Below, piece after piece: positions 32,601-47,800 of a DNA stretch of 64,000 bases. The notes beneath the pieces were generated by a model, which was not told where the DNA came from, searched no databases, and saw only the letters and a program-made list of their open reading frames with translations. Origin of the DNA: Ascidia mentula (lineage: Eukaryota > Chordata > Ascidiacea > Phlebobranchia > Ascidiidae); NCBI GenBank assembly GCA_947561715.1, contig OX387197.1, forward strand, positions 4,407,001 to 4,471,000. The letters run 5' to 3'. Within the stretch, counting starts at the first letter, position 1, and every line of letters starts with the position of its first letter. The translations under genes were made by a program, and so were the position numbers.

Positions 32601-34943
32601 TTCATTTACTTTCAATGTTCTGGGCTACAGGAGATACAGATTCACTAAGATTTTAATTCTGAAATATTTCATCGTGTTTTCAGTGTATTGGGATAAAGGA
32701 ATTTGGTTGAACTGTAAATGTGGAACCAATTATAGTTACGCAAATTTATCAAATCTTAACATAAAAAATTGCAAGTATTTAAAATAATATCGGCCCAATG
32801 CATTTCGAAAACAGTTTTTACGATAAACAGCTTTCTGATGACAACAAACTTATTGTGGTGTTGACACTGTTTCTCACTTGACGCAAAGTAACAACGTATA
32901 ATTAGGAGTCAAATTGTCACCTTCGAAAAGTATCTTCATCAATGAGACTCGTTATACTTTCTTTAAACCAACTTGCTAACTGCTGCTTTGTCCTCCAATG
33001 CGATCACTAATCGGTTCTATTGTAATGTAACAAGCAACGTAACCAAGCAATTGCCGTCGAAGTGTGGAACGTTTTACCACTGGGAGATGGGTGGCAAATT
33101 GGTGGAACAGTTTCGTTGAATTGTTTGCGAATGAAACACTAATTACTGATTATTTGTTGCGCATTGTGCGACTAACGAACGTGTGGAACTTCTCTTGAAA
33201 ACTGTATCAAATTAAAGCGGCTCCGTTGATTTCGTTCTTATTCTTGAGCTCGTTCAGGTGGCAACATAATTAAAAGTAAAAAATCATATGTATTAAAATT
33301 ACTTCGCCGATTTTCACACAAAATAGTTCTTGAAAAGTGGTAACTTTATGCTGGACTTATTACTTACGTAATACGGTTGAAATGTCTTTTCAATATTGAG
33401 TATTTTTCTCAAAAAATATTTTGTATTGGTTTTGCCAACAAATACTTTTCCAACATACGTTCAACGGCATAACATATTCCACTCCATGCATATTTCAACA
33501 CCCGCCACATAAATAGCGTTCTTTGAAATAACTTTAACCATCCATAAGTATCAATACAAATTAAAATAAGACGACTCCACTTATCCTTTTCATAACCCTG
33601 TAATGCCACGATAAAGTGGAATCGGCGATCCTACAGAAAAACAAAACGAATCTCGTCTCTATCTATAACAGGTCATCTTGATGGGCAGATGATTTTGACG
33701 CAAATGGTATCTCGGTGTCAGTCGCTCGCTTTTTATTTTGCGCCGCCACTTAAACCGACGCCCCTGCGTTGGTTTTTGTGACTTTCTGGAAGAAGTCGGG
33801 GGCAAAGAACGCGGTTTCGCGTGCTGCAGGAAAAAGGATTTTTAGTCCGGCGGAAAACGCGCTGGAATCGATGAGTTTATTTCCATTTAAGGGAACATTT
33901 CTCGGCTGAAAGTTGTAGATTGGCCGCCTCAATCGCGCGCTATCTGTGGCTTTGCGGAATGATCTCAATTAGAGAAGCGTTCTTCGGGTTCGTGTTTTTC
34001 ACTGCCTTCATAATTACTCGGGGCGTGCTTGTCAATATCACGACTACAAGTTTTGTACGTACGGTTCTTTGTACCAGATGTTTTCCTCACAAACAACACA
34101 ATCGTTAAAAAGGTTTACAAGTTTTATGTTTCTGTTTTAAACGTTTCACAACTGTCGAAAATTAGGCGTTATGTTGGGCGGTATGTACCAAGCAAAATTT
34201 AGTTGGTTAATATCCACATCATGAAATCATTAAATTTTGTCGACACTTTGTGAAGTAAGTGGACAGACAACAGTTACGCTTTCCACAAAACATCAAATTC
34301 TTGAGCAAAGACAGTTGCCACTGCAAAACAAGCGGAACGGGGAATAACCCATCACGTTAATGATGCATCAAAGCAAATTGCGTGACAGCTGCGACACAAA
34401 ACTCCCAAGGTCGTCTGCGTCATAAAAAGTTCCCAACAGACAAACAACCGAGAAACAGCGTAGAGAAGGGAAATGTCAGAAGATAACATGAGGCGATTAC
34501 TTGCAACTTTCCAATAGGAAAATCACACTGCACGCACATCAAAACAACTCTGGGGAGTAATTCGTAGTTAAAGAATTCCAACCTGCGTTTTTCGCCAATT
34601 TTGTAAATACCTATTGTAAATATTTTTTTTGGCAAATGGTTCAGAAAAACAGAAACATTTTTTTATCAAGCTTTTACCAACATTTTGCATCTGATGACAC
34701 TTTAAAATCCTGCGGAAGAAAGCGTGTAAACGGCTTTGGGCCGCCACAAACTCGCACCGACATATTTCTTTAATTATAGAAACTCCGCATCAAACGGCGG
34801 CCCCTTCTCCTTTTCAAAAAACTCAAAACACAATTTCGCAGCGAGCCGATCGAGCTATGCATCGCGAAACCAGGCATAGCGACAGTTCGAATTTGCGAGT
34901 CACGTGTTTGTTTACCGTGTCACGCCCCGCGGAGCGCACGTTT

Positions 34944-34953
34944 GTGACGTCAC
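34944..34953. promoter_or_regulatory. CRE-type palindrome GTGACGTCAC
   Basis: Perfect palindrome in a GC-rich island (about 34850-35120). Confidence 0.4.
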
Positions 34954-37900
34954 ATAGGCCAGGTGCGTTGTTGGTCATCCCCGCACTTCGAAGTCTACTT
35001 TGGACCGGTCTGGGTCTTCTTCTCATCAAGATCGAGATCGCCAATCGACTTTGGCTCAACTTGTTTGTGTGCAAACGCGTCATGGAACAGCATTCGGCCT
35101 TTGATATTCAGCGCACAGATCGTTAACGTTTGCCGATACAAATATGCCATCCTCGTCTGGACGCGAAAGTTTTTGAAGTTTTTGTCTGTTTGTCGAACAC
35201 TTCCGCTTGGTCATGTTCAGAATTGCCCGCTGGCCTAAAAAGCTTGGCGAAAATCGAATGAAGAAACATACAACAATTTATAGAAATAAAACAGCCTCTT
35301 GCACCATTTCCAGAGCGTGATGGTATATTTCTACTTTAACAACCAATTAAATCTGTTTTCTAAATCAATTATTAAACTCGCATTAAAAAGAACCATCCAA
35401 TGCAATACCGGGAGGTTTCAGAAACCTCAAGGTGCGAATTTACCCCCGAGAAGCGGAAACGATCGGAATCAATAAAACGACCCAAACGCGTCACAATCTC
35501 ATCTCGATATCTCGATATCTCGTTTGTTATTCGCGTCCGGTTGCTAGCATACAAAGTACCGGTTTCTTCTAAACATTTGCTTTTTCGATCAACACAGAAA
35601 CTGTGGAGTCCAGTTTAAGAGTAAAATCACATCAAATACACAACTTCGTTAATTCCCAAAAGAATTTCTATCGTATTTAATTGCCGTTTCCATGTTACAA
35701 TAAAATTGATTGAGTTTTTTGAAAAAAAATAAAATCGCAGAACAACTTTGATGTAATGGAATGGAAAAAAGGATGCCGTGAAGTTATTATCACTGATGGT
35801 TGCCTAAAAACATCTTTTGACGCTAGAGAGAGAAACGAGCGCAGCAAATATATCGAGCTAACGACGACAGAGCATATCGATATACCATAACAAGAGTGCA
35901 CCTAAATGTCAACAGTCACCAGTGAGTTGTTTTGCACCCTCATAGACACGAAGATAGCCCTGTGATGCGGGCAATGACGTGTCTAACGAAAAACCAAAAA
36001 TCTACCGATGTTCGTAAGCGAACGACCGAAAGCACAAATCAGCGCTTAATGCGACATCATGCGGTGAAGGCGCAATTTCTTGCGATCGCCATTGTTTGTT
36101 GGTGGTGATCAGACCCTTGCGCTTGAAGTGCCGGCCCGATAACGGCCGAGGCGGCCTAAGCCGTCACAGGGTCCCCGGCCGCGCACTAATGCATTGGCAG
36201 GTCGTGCCGTTGCTAGCGTCTAACGAGCCGACAGTGTTTGTTATTACAATTTCGAGATTCGATACGGCTTCGGCCGCTTGACGATATCGGGTAAACGGTG
36301 CCCCGGCCATCGTTGGCTTATGTGTGTATGTCAGTAACCGTCAACGATCGATGGACGGGGAGCCTTAAGGGATCTGCCGAGAAGCTCTTAATGACGAGCT
36401 CGCGCAAGGCGATATCGGTGCATTGCAGAAAGGTGCCTCATTTTATTTAAATACGTCGACCAATAGTAAGCGCGATGCAGTTACATAACGACGAATCGCC
36501 CGTCGCCTAAGTATGCGGTGACTAAATACCTTAGGAGCGCATTAAGCCCTTTATATCGAATCGCCGCAGTCGGGTTACGCTGACCTGCCTCCCTTAAACT
36601 TCTGCAAAAGCATTGCATTCTTTAGATTTTAAATACATTTATTAACACAACTAAATACTATGGGTAAAAAAGTAATACCTTCATTGCGCCATTTTAAATG
36701 TTTTTTTAATGCTAAATATATGAAATAAGTTTTGCAAAAAGATATTAAATAGATTCCAAACCCAACCAAAATAACAGAAATTAAGAAAAGAATAAAACGT
36801 TTTTTTCTGGACTGATTTAATTTTTCATTTCGTACAAACTTATAACTTGCATGAATATAAAATAACAACGACTACTTAACAAAAGAAGCAAACGTTTTTT
36901 ACCCTTGCCTGGCTACGCTTTCACAAACCACCTGAAGACTAGCCGATTTCATAATAAAGATACAACACACCAATTGGATTAAAGTGTTGTAGCGAACAAA
37001 CCTCATTTCGCAATCCTAACTACATCAATGCAGGTCTAATTAGGTTAGCGCTGCTGCCATCGCTCAGCAACACACTTTTAAGTTTCCCAAACAACCCCGT
37101 TACGTCAAACCAAAAGTGCTGTAACAAAGCGAACGCCGGGAAAGATCCGGAACCTTACTTTGCCGTGACACTTGACGAGGCACCTTTTCACACCTGGCTC
37201 ACTCTTAACGCTTGTCGGTCAATGCTGCTTCTTTCAGTCGAGTTCAAGTGGCAAGAGTCGCCCTTTGCCTGGTAGGAAGGCCGAGGGATTCAGTTCCATT
37301 GTTCCTTGTCGACCACCCGCATTGTTTTTCCTACTTACTCGTGCTTCGAACGCGCGAAGTGTATTCGATGGATTTTGACTCTAGATTGCGCTTTCGCGAT
37401 TCATGGTACAAAGAAGCCGTGTTCTGAATCGCCATTAGGACTCTGTTATGATGAAACGCAAAAAGCAAATGTCTTGTTGTGAGTTGCCGTAGTGAATTGA
37501 ATACAGTTTCATTTTACCGACTATAAAGTCATGAAACACAAGTTTAATGCCTATCACAAATAAAGTAAACATTAGTCAGCCACACATACAAAATACAATT
37601 TAGGCCACAAAATTGATTGTAAAATAAAATAATCAAGTTTCGTTGAAACTCTTTTTATTTTATCTAAAGTTTGTCACTTTATTTACGTCACAATACATTG
37701 TACAAAATTGTAAACTGCCTAACCGTAAATTTAAATATAGCAAAAATATTAAATAAAAATTGTTATCCTTAAATTTAGCTATAACAGACGAATGAGAACT
37801 AAGGTATGTAACAGTACTTTTTTAAAGTTTAAACCCATCAATTTCTCTCTGATTTTGAACCGTGTCCAATTAGGTTTTCCTGGTTCAGGTCCAGTCATTT

Positions 37901-40900
37901 ACTAGCGTTGCAAGGGGCAGTTTAGGAGGGTCTGTGGTCGCCAAAAACTTCGCCCTAACAGTGTTTGGGTCCTTGACCTGTCTGGACGCAAGTTTACCGA
38001 CATGCCACGGGCAATTTGTCACATTAATGCCCCTTACCGTATTACCTCGAGGCCAGGTAGCCAATTTAACACCGACCGCTCTCGTCTATTCTAACGGCAT
38101 GTTTCGGGAATGATTAAGATGGTTAATATTGCATGTTGGTTTACGCAAAAAATTGGTGTCAAAATAAACATGACTTTACTTTTCGGTTTGCACGAAAACA
38201 CGTTGCTTGTCAGAGTAGAGCGCACGGACCTGTAAGATAAATCACACTAACTTTTTTAGTCAGTTATATAACTAATGTCCCAGAAAACCCATAAAAGGGA
38301 GATACCTATCGAACCACACAGATTGCTCATGGTTCCCTAATATTCACACAGCAAGAATATTACGCGAACCCGGTGTTGTACATAGACAATTAGTATTTCG
38401 CGATGGTTCTTTGTCTTGTAACAAAAATATGCAAGGTGGGTCATTAAAAACAGAACATTTTGCAACAAAGCAATTGCAAATTTGGTTCCCATATTTCACA
38501 TTGCTGACATTCACCGATGGACTGAGAAAATTGTTCGATTCAACTCAAAAATGACTCGACACTTAGCACAAAACTTGGACAAAGATAACCAAAAGAACTG
38601 ACAGCCACAAAACACTCACAGGTATCGTTTGCAAGGAAACTAGGCTCATAACAACAACGCAAAATTTTCGACTAGGGTCACACTTTTGCTGGTGTCGTTT
38701 GCAGATAACACGACACAGTGGTAACCGGATCGATAATGGAGCTTTATGTCGTAACAGTAGGCGATAATGGCGACTGTTTACAGACGAGGCGGCATTCGAA
38801 ATATGGCGGAATACGCTTAAGAGGCAAAAATTGCCGTAACGGTCGCCAGCCGCCTATCGAACTGTTAACCCTAGCATAAATATCCGATGTCAAATCACAT
38901 TTTCCGACCACGACTTTGCCCAATTTGCTCGGTTTAAACAAAAATCACGTTCCTGTTTCCATGGACTGATCGGCCGTTTCTTGCACCTACGTATTTTTAA
39001 GAAAAATACACCGCGTTCTTACCGTCAACGAACTACGTCGTACAAGAAATGCATCTGATCATCATGTCAATTTGAAGCAACACTATACAGGAATATTTAC
39101 CACCAACAAACGCATGTTCTACAACAAAAGTAAGATTGTCCAGACTGTTTTATTGCGCAACAAGCACGCCAAGCATTCGCGCCCTAGCAAACGCGTGTTT
39201 GTTACGCAATAAAACCCAGAGTACTGGAAACAAATTAAATTAGAACTCAGCGGCCTATCTTTTCCAAATTTCATTACACATTACATTGTCGAGTGAATAA
39301 CACACATCTTCATTATGTAAAGCAACACATACCAGCAGGTAAAGCACAGAGCACTATTATACACCTCCTAGATCATCAACATGACGCAATCAAACGAAAA
39401 GGTTAACAGCTTACCACAACACAACAAAAAAAACCTGCAGTTGTTTTTAACCTGGCGACTGTGTCACGTGATACAGCGAGGCGGTCACGCTCGATCGGCT
39501 CCAGGTCTCTTGATCATGCAGCGTGTTTTGTTGGTGGCGCCGCATGGCATGCCGCAGCCAAGTAGCCGTACGAGGCTCAGGCAACATTCACTGCGGACGA
39601 GCCGCATTTCGAGCTGATGAATTAACGCCCCCTTTGACGTAATCGCCGCTTTTGGTGCCCCCTGCCTCACCGCTTAGGCTAATTAGGCGAGCAAAGCGAG
39701 GGGAGCGTTTAATTCGCAGCGCAAACTTACAGTCATTTGGCTTTTGGATCTCGTGGTTGAATTTAACTCTGAGTTATCGGCAACCTTGGTACAGGGGGTT
39801 AAACAAGCAATCATGCGAGAGTTTACTTATGTGGCAATGCACTGTGATGTAAATCCTGTTTAATGTAAATTAATTACGATTGGCTTGCACTATATGTGCC
39901 GGTAAAGAGGCTGCACATTGATTTCAAAAGTTGCCAAGCTTTACTGCGTTTCAATTCAAAAGATTTCACCAAATTTGTCGTTTTCACAGAAATAGTTCGT
40001 TAAAATTTCATGCAGACTTCTTCATAAACATTGCCGCATGCAAAAAAATGATCTAATTTTGATGTTTTTAATATATTTTATGCAAATATATTTACACAAG
40101 TCTACAGTAATTTTTAACAAATATAATTTCAAATAGCGAAAGGCATAAACCGTAAGAAAAACAGGTGAAACGTTTTTTCTCATACTCGGACAAATAAAAA
40201 AAAAACGGCAAATGCCAACCACAAGACGACAGCGGCACCAGCAAACCTTAACATCACACCCGCAAACGTTAAAGCGGCAAACTTGTCCGTTTGATCACCA
40301 CTGTGCGGCTTTCACCTGACGTATTGTTTGTTCTACTGGGCAGCGGGGTCAAAACCCGTGGGTGTAACTTTCCGAACAGGGACTGGAAAACTTACTCAGA
40401 CTTTGGCATCGGATTCGTTTTGATTAATTTCGGGTGGTTTTAGTTCGTTAACCCCGTCGCCATTTCATCGGGTCCCGTATGATTAAAACATTAATAAATT
40501 ATGCAGGTAAGACAAAGGGATCCCCATGCGCATAACGACCGCATCATCTTATTTTAACAAACCTTTGACTTCCGTTGACATGACAAAGCGATTGGCATGG
40601 CAACCTGGTTGCTATCAGAAATAAATATAAACTTGTTTGTCCAAAAGCAGGTCGATTACCTGACGACCGAAACGTAGATCAAATATATAGTTTTTTTTTA
40701 CCAGAAGAGCTTTAAAATTGACAAAATAGTATGCCTAGTAACGTCAGTAGCAATTATTCTGTCTATTTGCATAGGTTTGTACCACAGTCGTTACTATGTT
40801 GAAAGTAAGTAAAGCTCGAAGTTATATCAACGTGTATGAAGTATATAGCCATTATTATCCCTTTCTAAATACCACCAAGGTGCGCGCAGAAAAACTTTGC

Positions 40901-42091
40901 AAAACTCGCATTTCGGGAGATTCGTCAACGTTGCAACTAACCCCGATGTGGACACAAGCGAGCGCAAACATGCCAAGCTGGCAGCAGCGCGCTCACCGGC
41001 AAAGCAGATTAACAAATTCCGCGTGTGTACAAATGTACCCCGGAGGCATCAAGGGGCTGTTGCGCTTAGACGTGAACGCACCCTATACTCGCAAGTTTTC
41101 TGACTGGTGCCAATGGAGCGGGTATCGTTCCATTAGGAGCGGTTACATCCTTAGTAGGTGTCGACAGACACGTAGCATGACTAACCGCTCTGGGTCGTGA
41201 CTTTGAACTGGAAAGGGGACTCCGACCCGCATATAGGTTCCGCGGCTCCAGCGATCCCTAATGCGTTTGCTCGTTCGTTTAACTGGCAACTGCTAACAGT
41301 CAAATAGTTCCCACCTCAACATCATGGCTGCAAACCCGCACTTTCAGGAAAGGACATGTTTTATGCTTTTGTTTGGGTTTTCGCATGATGGGAAACCGGT
41401 GGGGTGCAATACATGCTGCAATTACGGATACATGATGTCACGTTTTCTCGTAGCAAACAATAGCAATCTTTAACGTTGCAAATGTATTTTATATTTGAAG
41501 AGCACAAATTTTGCAATTTAGCGCACTTGAAATTTAACTTCCCAGGAAGATTGTGAATGTGTTGAATAATTTAACGTGCAAAGTATTCAATTTGCTTGAA
41601 CGTATCATGTTCCACGGCCTTGGCTCGAAGAACTATCCCAAAAGGAAATTGTATAGGACACAACCAGATGGTGAATTCACACAATACACTATACGCTCTT
41701 GCATTAACTACGCAGCACACTTTCGATGGGGAAGGAAACTACCAGAGTACCTCAGTATCGTAATCCGTGTGCTTCAAAGTCCAACATACTAACCGCCGGT
41801 ATCTCTAAAGCGGTCAGTCTGGACGTTAGTCGCCACGGTTCGTTGCACGGGTCAAGATGACCAGCGATCACGTGACGGCGGCAAGCCTTGAGGTCTGGGA
41901 TCGGGTGTCGGAAAAAATCTTTTTCATGTTGGTCGGTCTTTGTCGTGAATCGTGGGAAAATAGCGGTTGCAGCAGGTGGACGTTGAAATGGAAGCCGAAT
42001 CGAAAGGCGTTTGCAATTTTCGGTGTGTTTTTAGATTGGTGCCACGGTTAACAAGGAAGATCGTTGTTTGGAGGTTTTCCATTCGACATGG

Positions 42092-42135
42092 GCTATTGTG
42101 AGATACAATCTTTAAACTTTGTATCTCACAATAGC
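42092..42135. repeat. Perfect 17-bp inverted repeat with 10-nt loop
   Basis: GCTATTGTGAGATACAA and its exact reverse complement are separated by TCTTTAAACT. A transcript would fold into a stable hairpin. No protein frame is associated. Confidence 0.9.
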
Positions 42136-43154
42136 TAAACTTTAACATTTAAGGTTTTTTATAATAAAAGAAACCGTTCAATCCATCATTACAAAAAAAA
42201 ACAACGACATATTGTGGGTGAAGGTTAGAGGAGTTTGGGGAAATCTTATGTTTATTTCCAATTCATTTTACAAAAAAAAACACATATATGAAGCGCAACC
42301 GACATCAAATACCCTCTCAATTTTTTTAGTCCGAATGCATCCAAAGGTGTTTACTGACGCCAAGAAGCCGATGGAAAATCTATAGGCCACATTTAGCAAA
42401 AGTTGGTTGTTGGATTTTTCCAATAAACGCTAAACGCGAAAAGAAACAGAAACACTTCTGCCAAAAAACTACACCGAACAATAATCTTCGAAATAGGGAA
42501 AGGAATTTGCACTAAAGGTAATGCAAAAAAACGCGGGAAACTTACCATGCGTTGCTTGCCGGTTTGGAATCATCTCCAGAAGCAAATAGTGCAAGCAAAT
42601 AAAATCGTTCTTGTCAGATCAGTCGCGTGCCAACTCAACTTCCGTGCACACACCATTATCAAGTCAAATCGTGTGAGTGAAGACCAATTGCCTTGTTTGC
42701 TTACACTTGGGAACGCGCAAACACAAACAGGGCACGCGTATTTATCGAGAACCAAGCGCGGAATGAGTAACAGGGTGTTCTTATTCACCCGTATACATCG
42801 ATGCGACGCGAGCTCCTGTCAATTCCACAAAGCGCAGCAGCCACAAAATGGCGTCTCCGCGCACATGACGTATCGTTTCGGTAGCGCGATCGGATTGTGA
42901 CAAAACAATCGGCACAGAAAGGGGGTCCCGGCCAAGACGGATGAGATTCTTTTCTTTTTCGGTAAGCGGAAGGCGGAGACAGGTTCATTATTCGGCCGCA
43001 GGTCGGCAAACAGCAGAGCCGGGCGAAAATGTGGCCGGCCGAAAGGAGACTCTGAGACGCCGCGCCATGACAGGGCGGATAACGCCATTGAGCCCCCTTT
43101 AATTTCTCTCTTTCTCGCGACCACTCGAGTCTCTCCTCGACGTCTTATGTCTAC

Positions 43155-43184
43155 GTGACGTCACTCAATTTGGGTGTGACGTCA
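43155..43184. promoter_or_regulatory. Paired CRE-type palindromes
   Basis: GTGACGTCAC at 43155-43164 and TGACGTCA at 43177-43184, centres about 21 bp apart (two helical turns). AAAATGGCG lies at 42845-42853 in the same GC-rich island. It looks like an orphan promoter or enhancer. Confidence 0.5.
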
Positions 43185-45337
43185 TGTGAAAGGGTGACTA
43201 ATGTTGAGCCGTTGTAGAAAATTCACAGAAAGCGAGACAAATGTAGTTTATTTTCATACCTATTTCGTTGAACTGCTTTGTATAGTTCAACATTCTGTTG
43301 CATGTCACCTATATTCATGTGTTGTTAAACTGTCTGCTGACACACTGATATTGCAAGTTGCATGCAACAAGACAATATTATCACTGGCTTTAACTGCGAA
43401 ACACCCTCAAGTCTAACAATACAGCGCACTGGACAGCACAAGCTTTTCGCGATGCCTGTGTAAAACGCGAATTTTCCGCGCTTTCACCTTTTGTCGAACT
43501 CGATATCGACGCGACAATAAAAGCATGCACTTAAAACAGCAAAGGGGACGCGCCAAAAGATAGTAATTGATGTCGCACGCTGCGGAGAGGTCTCGCCGAT
43601 AAGGTGAGTGCCCGTCTTTTACGGTAAATCTCCGAAACAGGGTATTTTGATGAATGGCCGCTTCGCTTATGTACCGCACCGTGTGTGGTTTAATGTTGGT
43701 CGACTACGCAGCAACGCATGTTATGTACACGCTTCATTATAGATGAGAAACAGGGCGTTAACACAAGTGTTTTGTTTAGGAAATATGCACCAGCTATGTG
43801 TTTTCCCCTAAATGTAAATAAACCTATTGAATATAACAGCGAAAACAACAAAAATAAAAGTGACATATCGCACTTGCTATCAATAAAATATTCTGTGTTG
43901 TTTCTTTAGTTTTTACACAGCTTTTTTTATTTAAACAACGGTTTTTCATGAACATCGGATCGGTTTGTTTTCATTCGTCCAACTTTGTTGGTCCAAAAAT
44001 GTCACCAGCGTGCAATTGGTCTCATGCTGTACCCCCAAAACAGCCAAATCTTGCCGGAAAAGGCATGGCGTTGTTATCAGATGGTTAACACCACCTATTA
44101 TCCCCAATTACGCGAGTACAACGACACGCCGTAACAAAGATCTGCTGACAGATCAGGCGTTTTTTCCACGCCACATTGCTCTGGGACAACAAACAGCCCC
44201 ACTGACAGAAACGGGGTGCGAAAACTAGGATAGCGCTCACCGCAGTCAATATTGGTTTTTCGCTCGAATGCCTTTGATCGGAAGCAAGATTCGCTCCAAG
44301 GGCGTGTCGGACTACTGAATAGTTTTGGCATTCCTCCCAACGACTGCACCAGAGATGCTTTGCTGTGATATGTTGCAGCGGACATGCATACATGCAAAAG
44401 AAACATGTACGCTGCTGTATTTGATGCCTACACGTCTGAATTATCAACGATACAAATGGTGAACCATCATGAAATTCGCGAGCAGACGTTAAAGATTGTT
44501 CTGTATATAGGATGTTTTTCGAATTGCCAATGCGACAAAGAAAATAAGCAGGATAAATCAACAGTTTTGAAAATTTTATCGCGTGTCTCACACCAAAAGT
44601 GTATGACATATGTGTGGAATATCCGACGGCAAGACCCACGCAATGATATAAAACAATATGTGTGATCTATTCACACATGCCCAGTCACGTGGATATGAAT
44701 TGAATGTTAAACATGCGATGACGATAGGGGTATTATTTATATAGAAAAACTAGCCCCGCCTAAAATGCGGCCTATGAAATTATCGAAAGCGATTTTGTCA
44801 ACCAAACTTCTCACCAGCTAAGAAAGCAACTATCAGCAAAGCACAACTCTTGTGTCAAGTTTATAAACGGTCAGACACGTAACAAGAGTTGGCCAACCAC
44901 AGATGTCGAAGTCACGTCAATGTTTTGCAGCAAACAATTGGCAATGGTTTAATGACATAATTATTCCGTTTTTTAATGCACAATGTCATGCTATTTTTTC
45001 ATTTTTATCACGTCACATTCATTCGGCAAAACCATTGGTTGAATTTGGTCGACCATACACTAAATACTCCACCACAAATCAACAGTAGTGCTACATACGC
45101 CGCATGCGCCAATAATGTCGGTTTTCTCCCAGTCAATCAACGATTAAAGCTGATGACTACGACAACAGTGTCGCGTCGGCGGTGACCTTCGAGCGACCTT
45201 GAAGTAAACACGTGTACCACGCCGGAAAGCGGGGTACTGTGAGTGGTGGCTCGTGTATGCCACCATACCCGGATTACTAAGTGACTAATAAACCGCTCGA
45301 CTGCTGTCATCCTTAATAACTGCGCGATTGGACCGCA

Positions 45338-45347
45338 GTGACGTCAC
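45338..45347. promoter_or_regulatory. CRE-type palindrome GTGACGTCAC
   Basis: Perfect palindrome in the GC-rich island at about 45300-45600. Confidence 0.4.
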
Positions 45348-47757
45348 CGATCAGCTCGTTTGCGGTCTTAACTGTCGTGGGTCGGTTGATGAGCGGAGGT
45401 AACGGTGTGAAGGTGTTTGCTTTGACCGCAAACAAATTGAAACGATCACTGGTTTCGGGCAGCTTTGCAGGATCGAAAAAGTCGTGAGAATCAAGTCGCC
45501 GACGCGTCGCACTTGTTTTGGGCAAAATGGATTTTTGATGTCGAAACGATGATTCAGAAACGGAAGAACGGGATCACGGAACAAGTAATTTGCCACTGTT
45601 TTCGGAAAAACACAGCTGTTGCTGTAAGTATAACATGTATTTTAAAGCCAATGATAATATTTTTGACTGTTCTCATGAACATAGCATTTTTCTCTTCAAA
45701 ATACCTGCGTTAATGTAACGTTATCAAAAGCTTTGTGTGCAAGTCAAAGTATATAGAAGTTGGATCATTGCGTTGTTATCACATTTGCTTTAAAAAGTTA
45801 GTACATCAGGACTATAATGAGAAAAAAATATTATATAAAAACAAAAAGTTTAAAAAGAAAATGTGGCACAATGGAAAATAATTATTATTTTTTTTATTAG
45901 ACATAGTTCAAGAGTGAGGCAACAAAGGTATATTTCCAATTCCATGTTCAAAGTGGGCTGAATTACGAATCAGTGGCAGTCAATCAAATTTGAAATTTTT
46001 TTGTCTGTCTTTCAGTGTACATTTTCGCCTACGCTTAGCGACGAGGCACAAAGTGGGCGCACGGGAAGCATTATTCACTTTGTCAGGTGGCAAACAGGGT
46101 GTTATGTTCAAAGTACATCCGCATATCCCAAAACATACACGGCCACAATTTCCCGCCGACTTCAAAATCCACAGCGAAATCTTTGGACAAAAAGCGTTTT
46201 CCTTCCATAATGGAACGGCGGAATATCGGCGACGACGATAAAATCTTGCGAGTTGGGAAAGGAATCAAGCGGGTCCTTGGATCAGTTTTAAGAAATAAAC
46301 ATCGGAATCAATGGTCTCCTTCATTGTGCTGCTAGACCCCACTGGTATTCATGTAAAATATTTGATGTCAAATGTTTGCCTGCGATCAACATAAGGTCGC
46401 ATAAGCCCACGATAAAAGATGTTTTGAAACACATGTTTGTTTGAAGTGTGTATGTGACAACAAAACTTGGATTGTACCAAAAAAAATCTTCTTCGCTGAC
46501 ACACGGTAACATGTAACTGGAACAAAGAATAAACAAAGGATGAGCAAACAACGAAAAGTGTAACCACTACGGAAATTGTCATCCTATCTGTATGACAAGA
46601 CCAGCCGTGGTTGCTTTAAGTTGTTCCTTTATGTAGCGACACACAGAGATTGCTTCAACCTTTGGTGTGCGGCCGATTTAACGAAATGTTACACCGTAAA
46701 CGTTCGGTCTTAGTGAGCTAAATAGCAGCTTGATCTCGTCCATCATAACCCGCGTGCCACGCATAAAGCCGTATTGCCTTACAGGTCGAAGCGACTTCGA
46801 ACCAGAACATACAGCACCCGATACTATAAAAACCGAGGCCAACGGGATTTAAGAGCAACTAGCGAAGGGATTTCGCCAGAAAATCGCTTCCTGAGCTTGG
46901 TGTAATGATTTCGCGGGCGTTCGTTTATTGCAGCAAATCGTTTTACTTTCTCAGGTCGGGTTTCCTTGACACGGTTAATGTCGCAAAAAGGGCTTATGAG
47001 GTAAGCCGCAAGTCGTATTAAAGTGTCGCGCCATTTTTTGACAAATAAACGCTAATACGAAGAGACTGTCATGCAAACAGGCCTAAGAATATACAGGCCT
47101 TCCCCATTTTACCTTCTGTGTACAGCCTTAAATTTAATTATACAGTACGTAGCACAATAAGAGCAACAAACAGCACAAGACAAACAAACAATTTTGTTTT
47201 TTTTACCCAAAGTGACAGAAGAACGACTTAACCGAGAAATTTAATATATATTAATACACATTAGATGGACAAAAAAGATCAAATATTTGCAAACCTGTTG
47301 CTTTCCAAATTGAAAAAGTGTTTGAACAAAATGCATTTCATTCAATTGCCAGCCCACATAGAAGAAGCGATTCAAATAATCCCTTACGCCGTTTCGTGAT
47401 TGTCGGTAACAGCAAACAAAACAGACATTTTGAGTGGAACCGAGAGTTATTGTTGACTCTGAATTTCGCGCTGGCGAACCTACAATCCCCGATAATCCTT
47501 CATCACACAAAGTTAAAAGCTTCCCCTCTGCCGCTTGCTGTGTTAAATCGACCTGTCATGTCAGTGAAACCGGGACGACCTGTATTTGACCCGGAGTTTG
47601 CGTCCGAAGCAATATGAGTTGGCCCTGCATCGCTTAGAAACGAGACAATGCAATGCCGGGTGTATTAAGTTTGAACTTAACAGCGCTGTCATTATTTTAC
47701 TATGAGTCAAAAATGTTTGTTTGGCAGTCTGGAGCATTCTTAAATATGCTAAATGAT

Positions 47758-47800
47758 GTGTGCAGTTTAAACGACAACTACTAGTGTGCAGTTTAAACGA
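47758..47800. repeat. 26-bp tandem duplication
   Basis: GTGTGCAGTTTAAACGA occurs twice, at 47758-47774 and 47784-47800, followed shortly by a GTAAGT. No open frame fits. Confidence 0.85.

Noticed and set aside
33409-33609. 66-codon minus-strand frame (MALQGYEKDKWSR...)
   Set aside because: AT-rich region, no family recognised, no polyadenylation or splice context that settles it; too weak to annotate.
40796-41200. 134-codon plus-strand open frame
   Set aside because: It runs through a GC-rich island, the composition is not protein-like, and a GTAAGT falls right after its start without a matching acceptor.
43413-43679. 88-codon minus-strand frame in a GC-rich patch
   Set aside because: No domain and no consistent splice borders; open frames are expected by chance in GC-rich islands.
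44085-44639. 184-codon minus-strand open frame
   Set aside because: It starts at a GTG rather than an ATG, overlaps other open frames, has no domain and no splice or UTR support.
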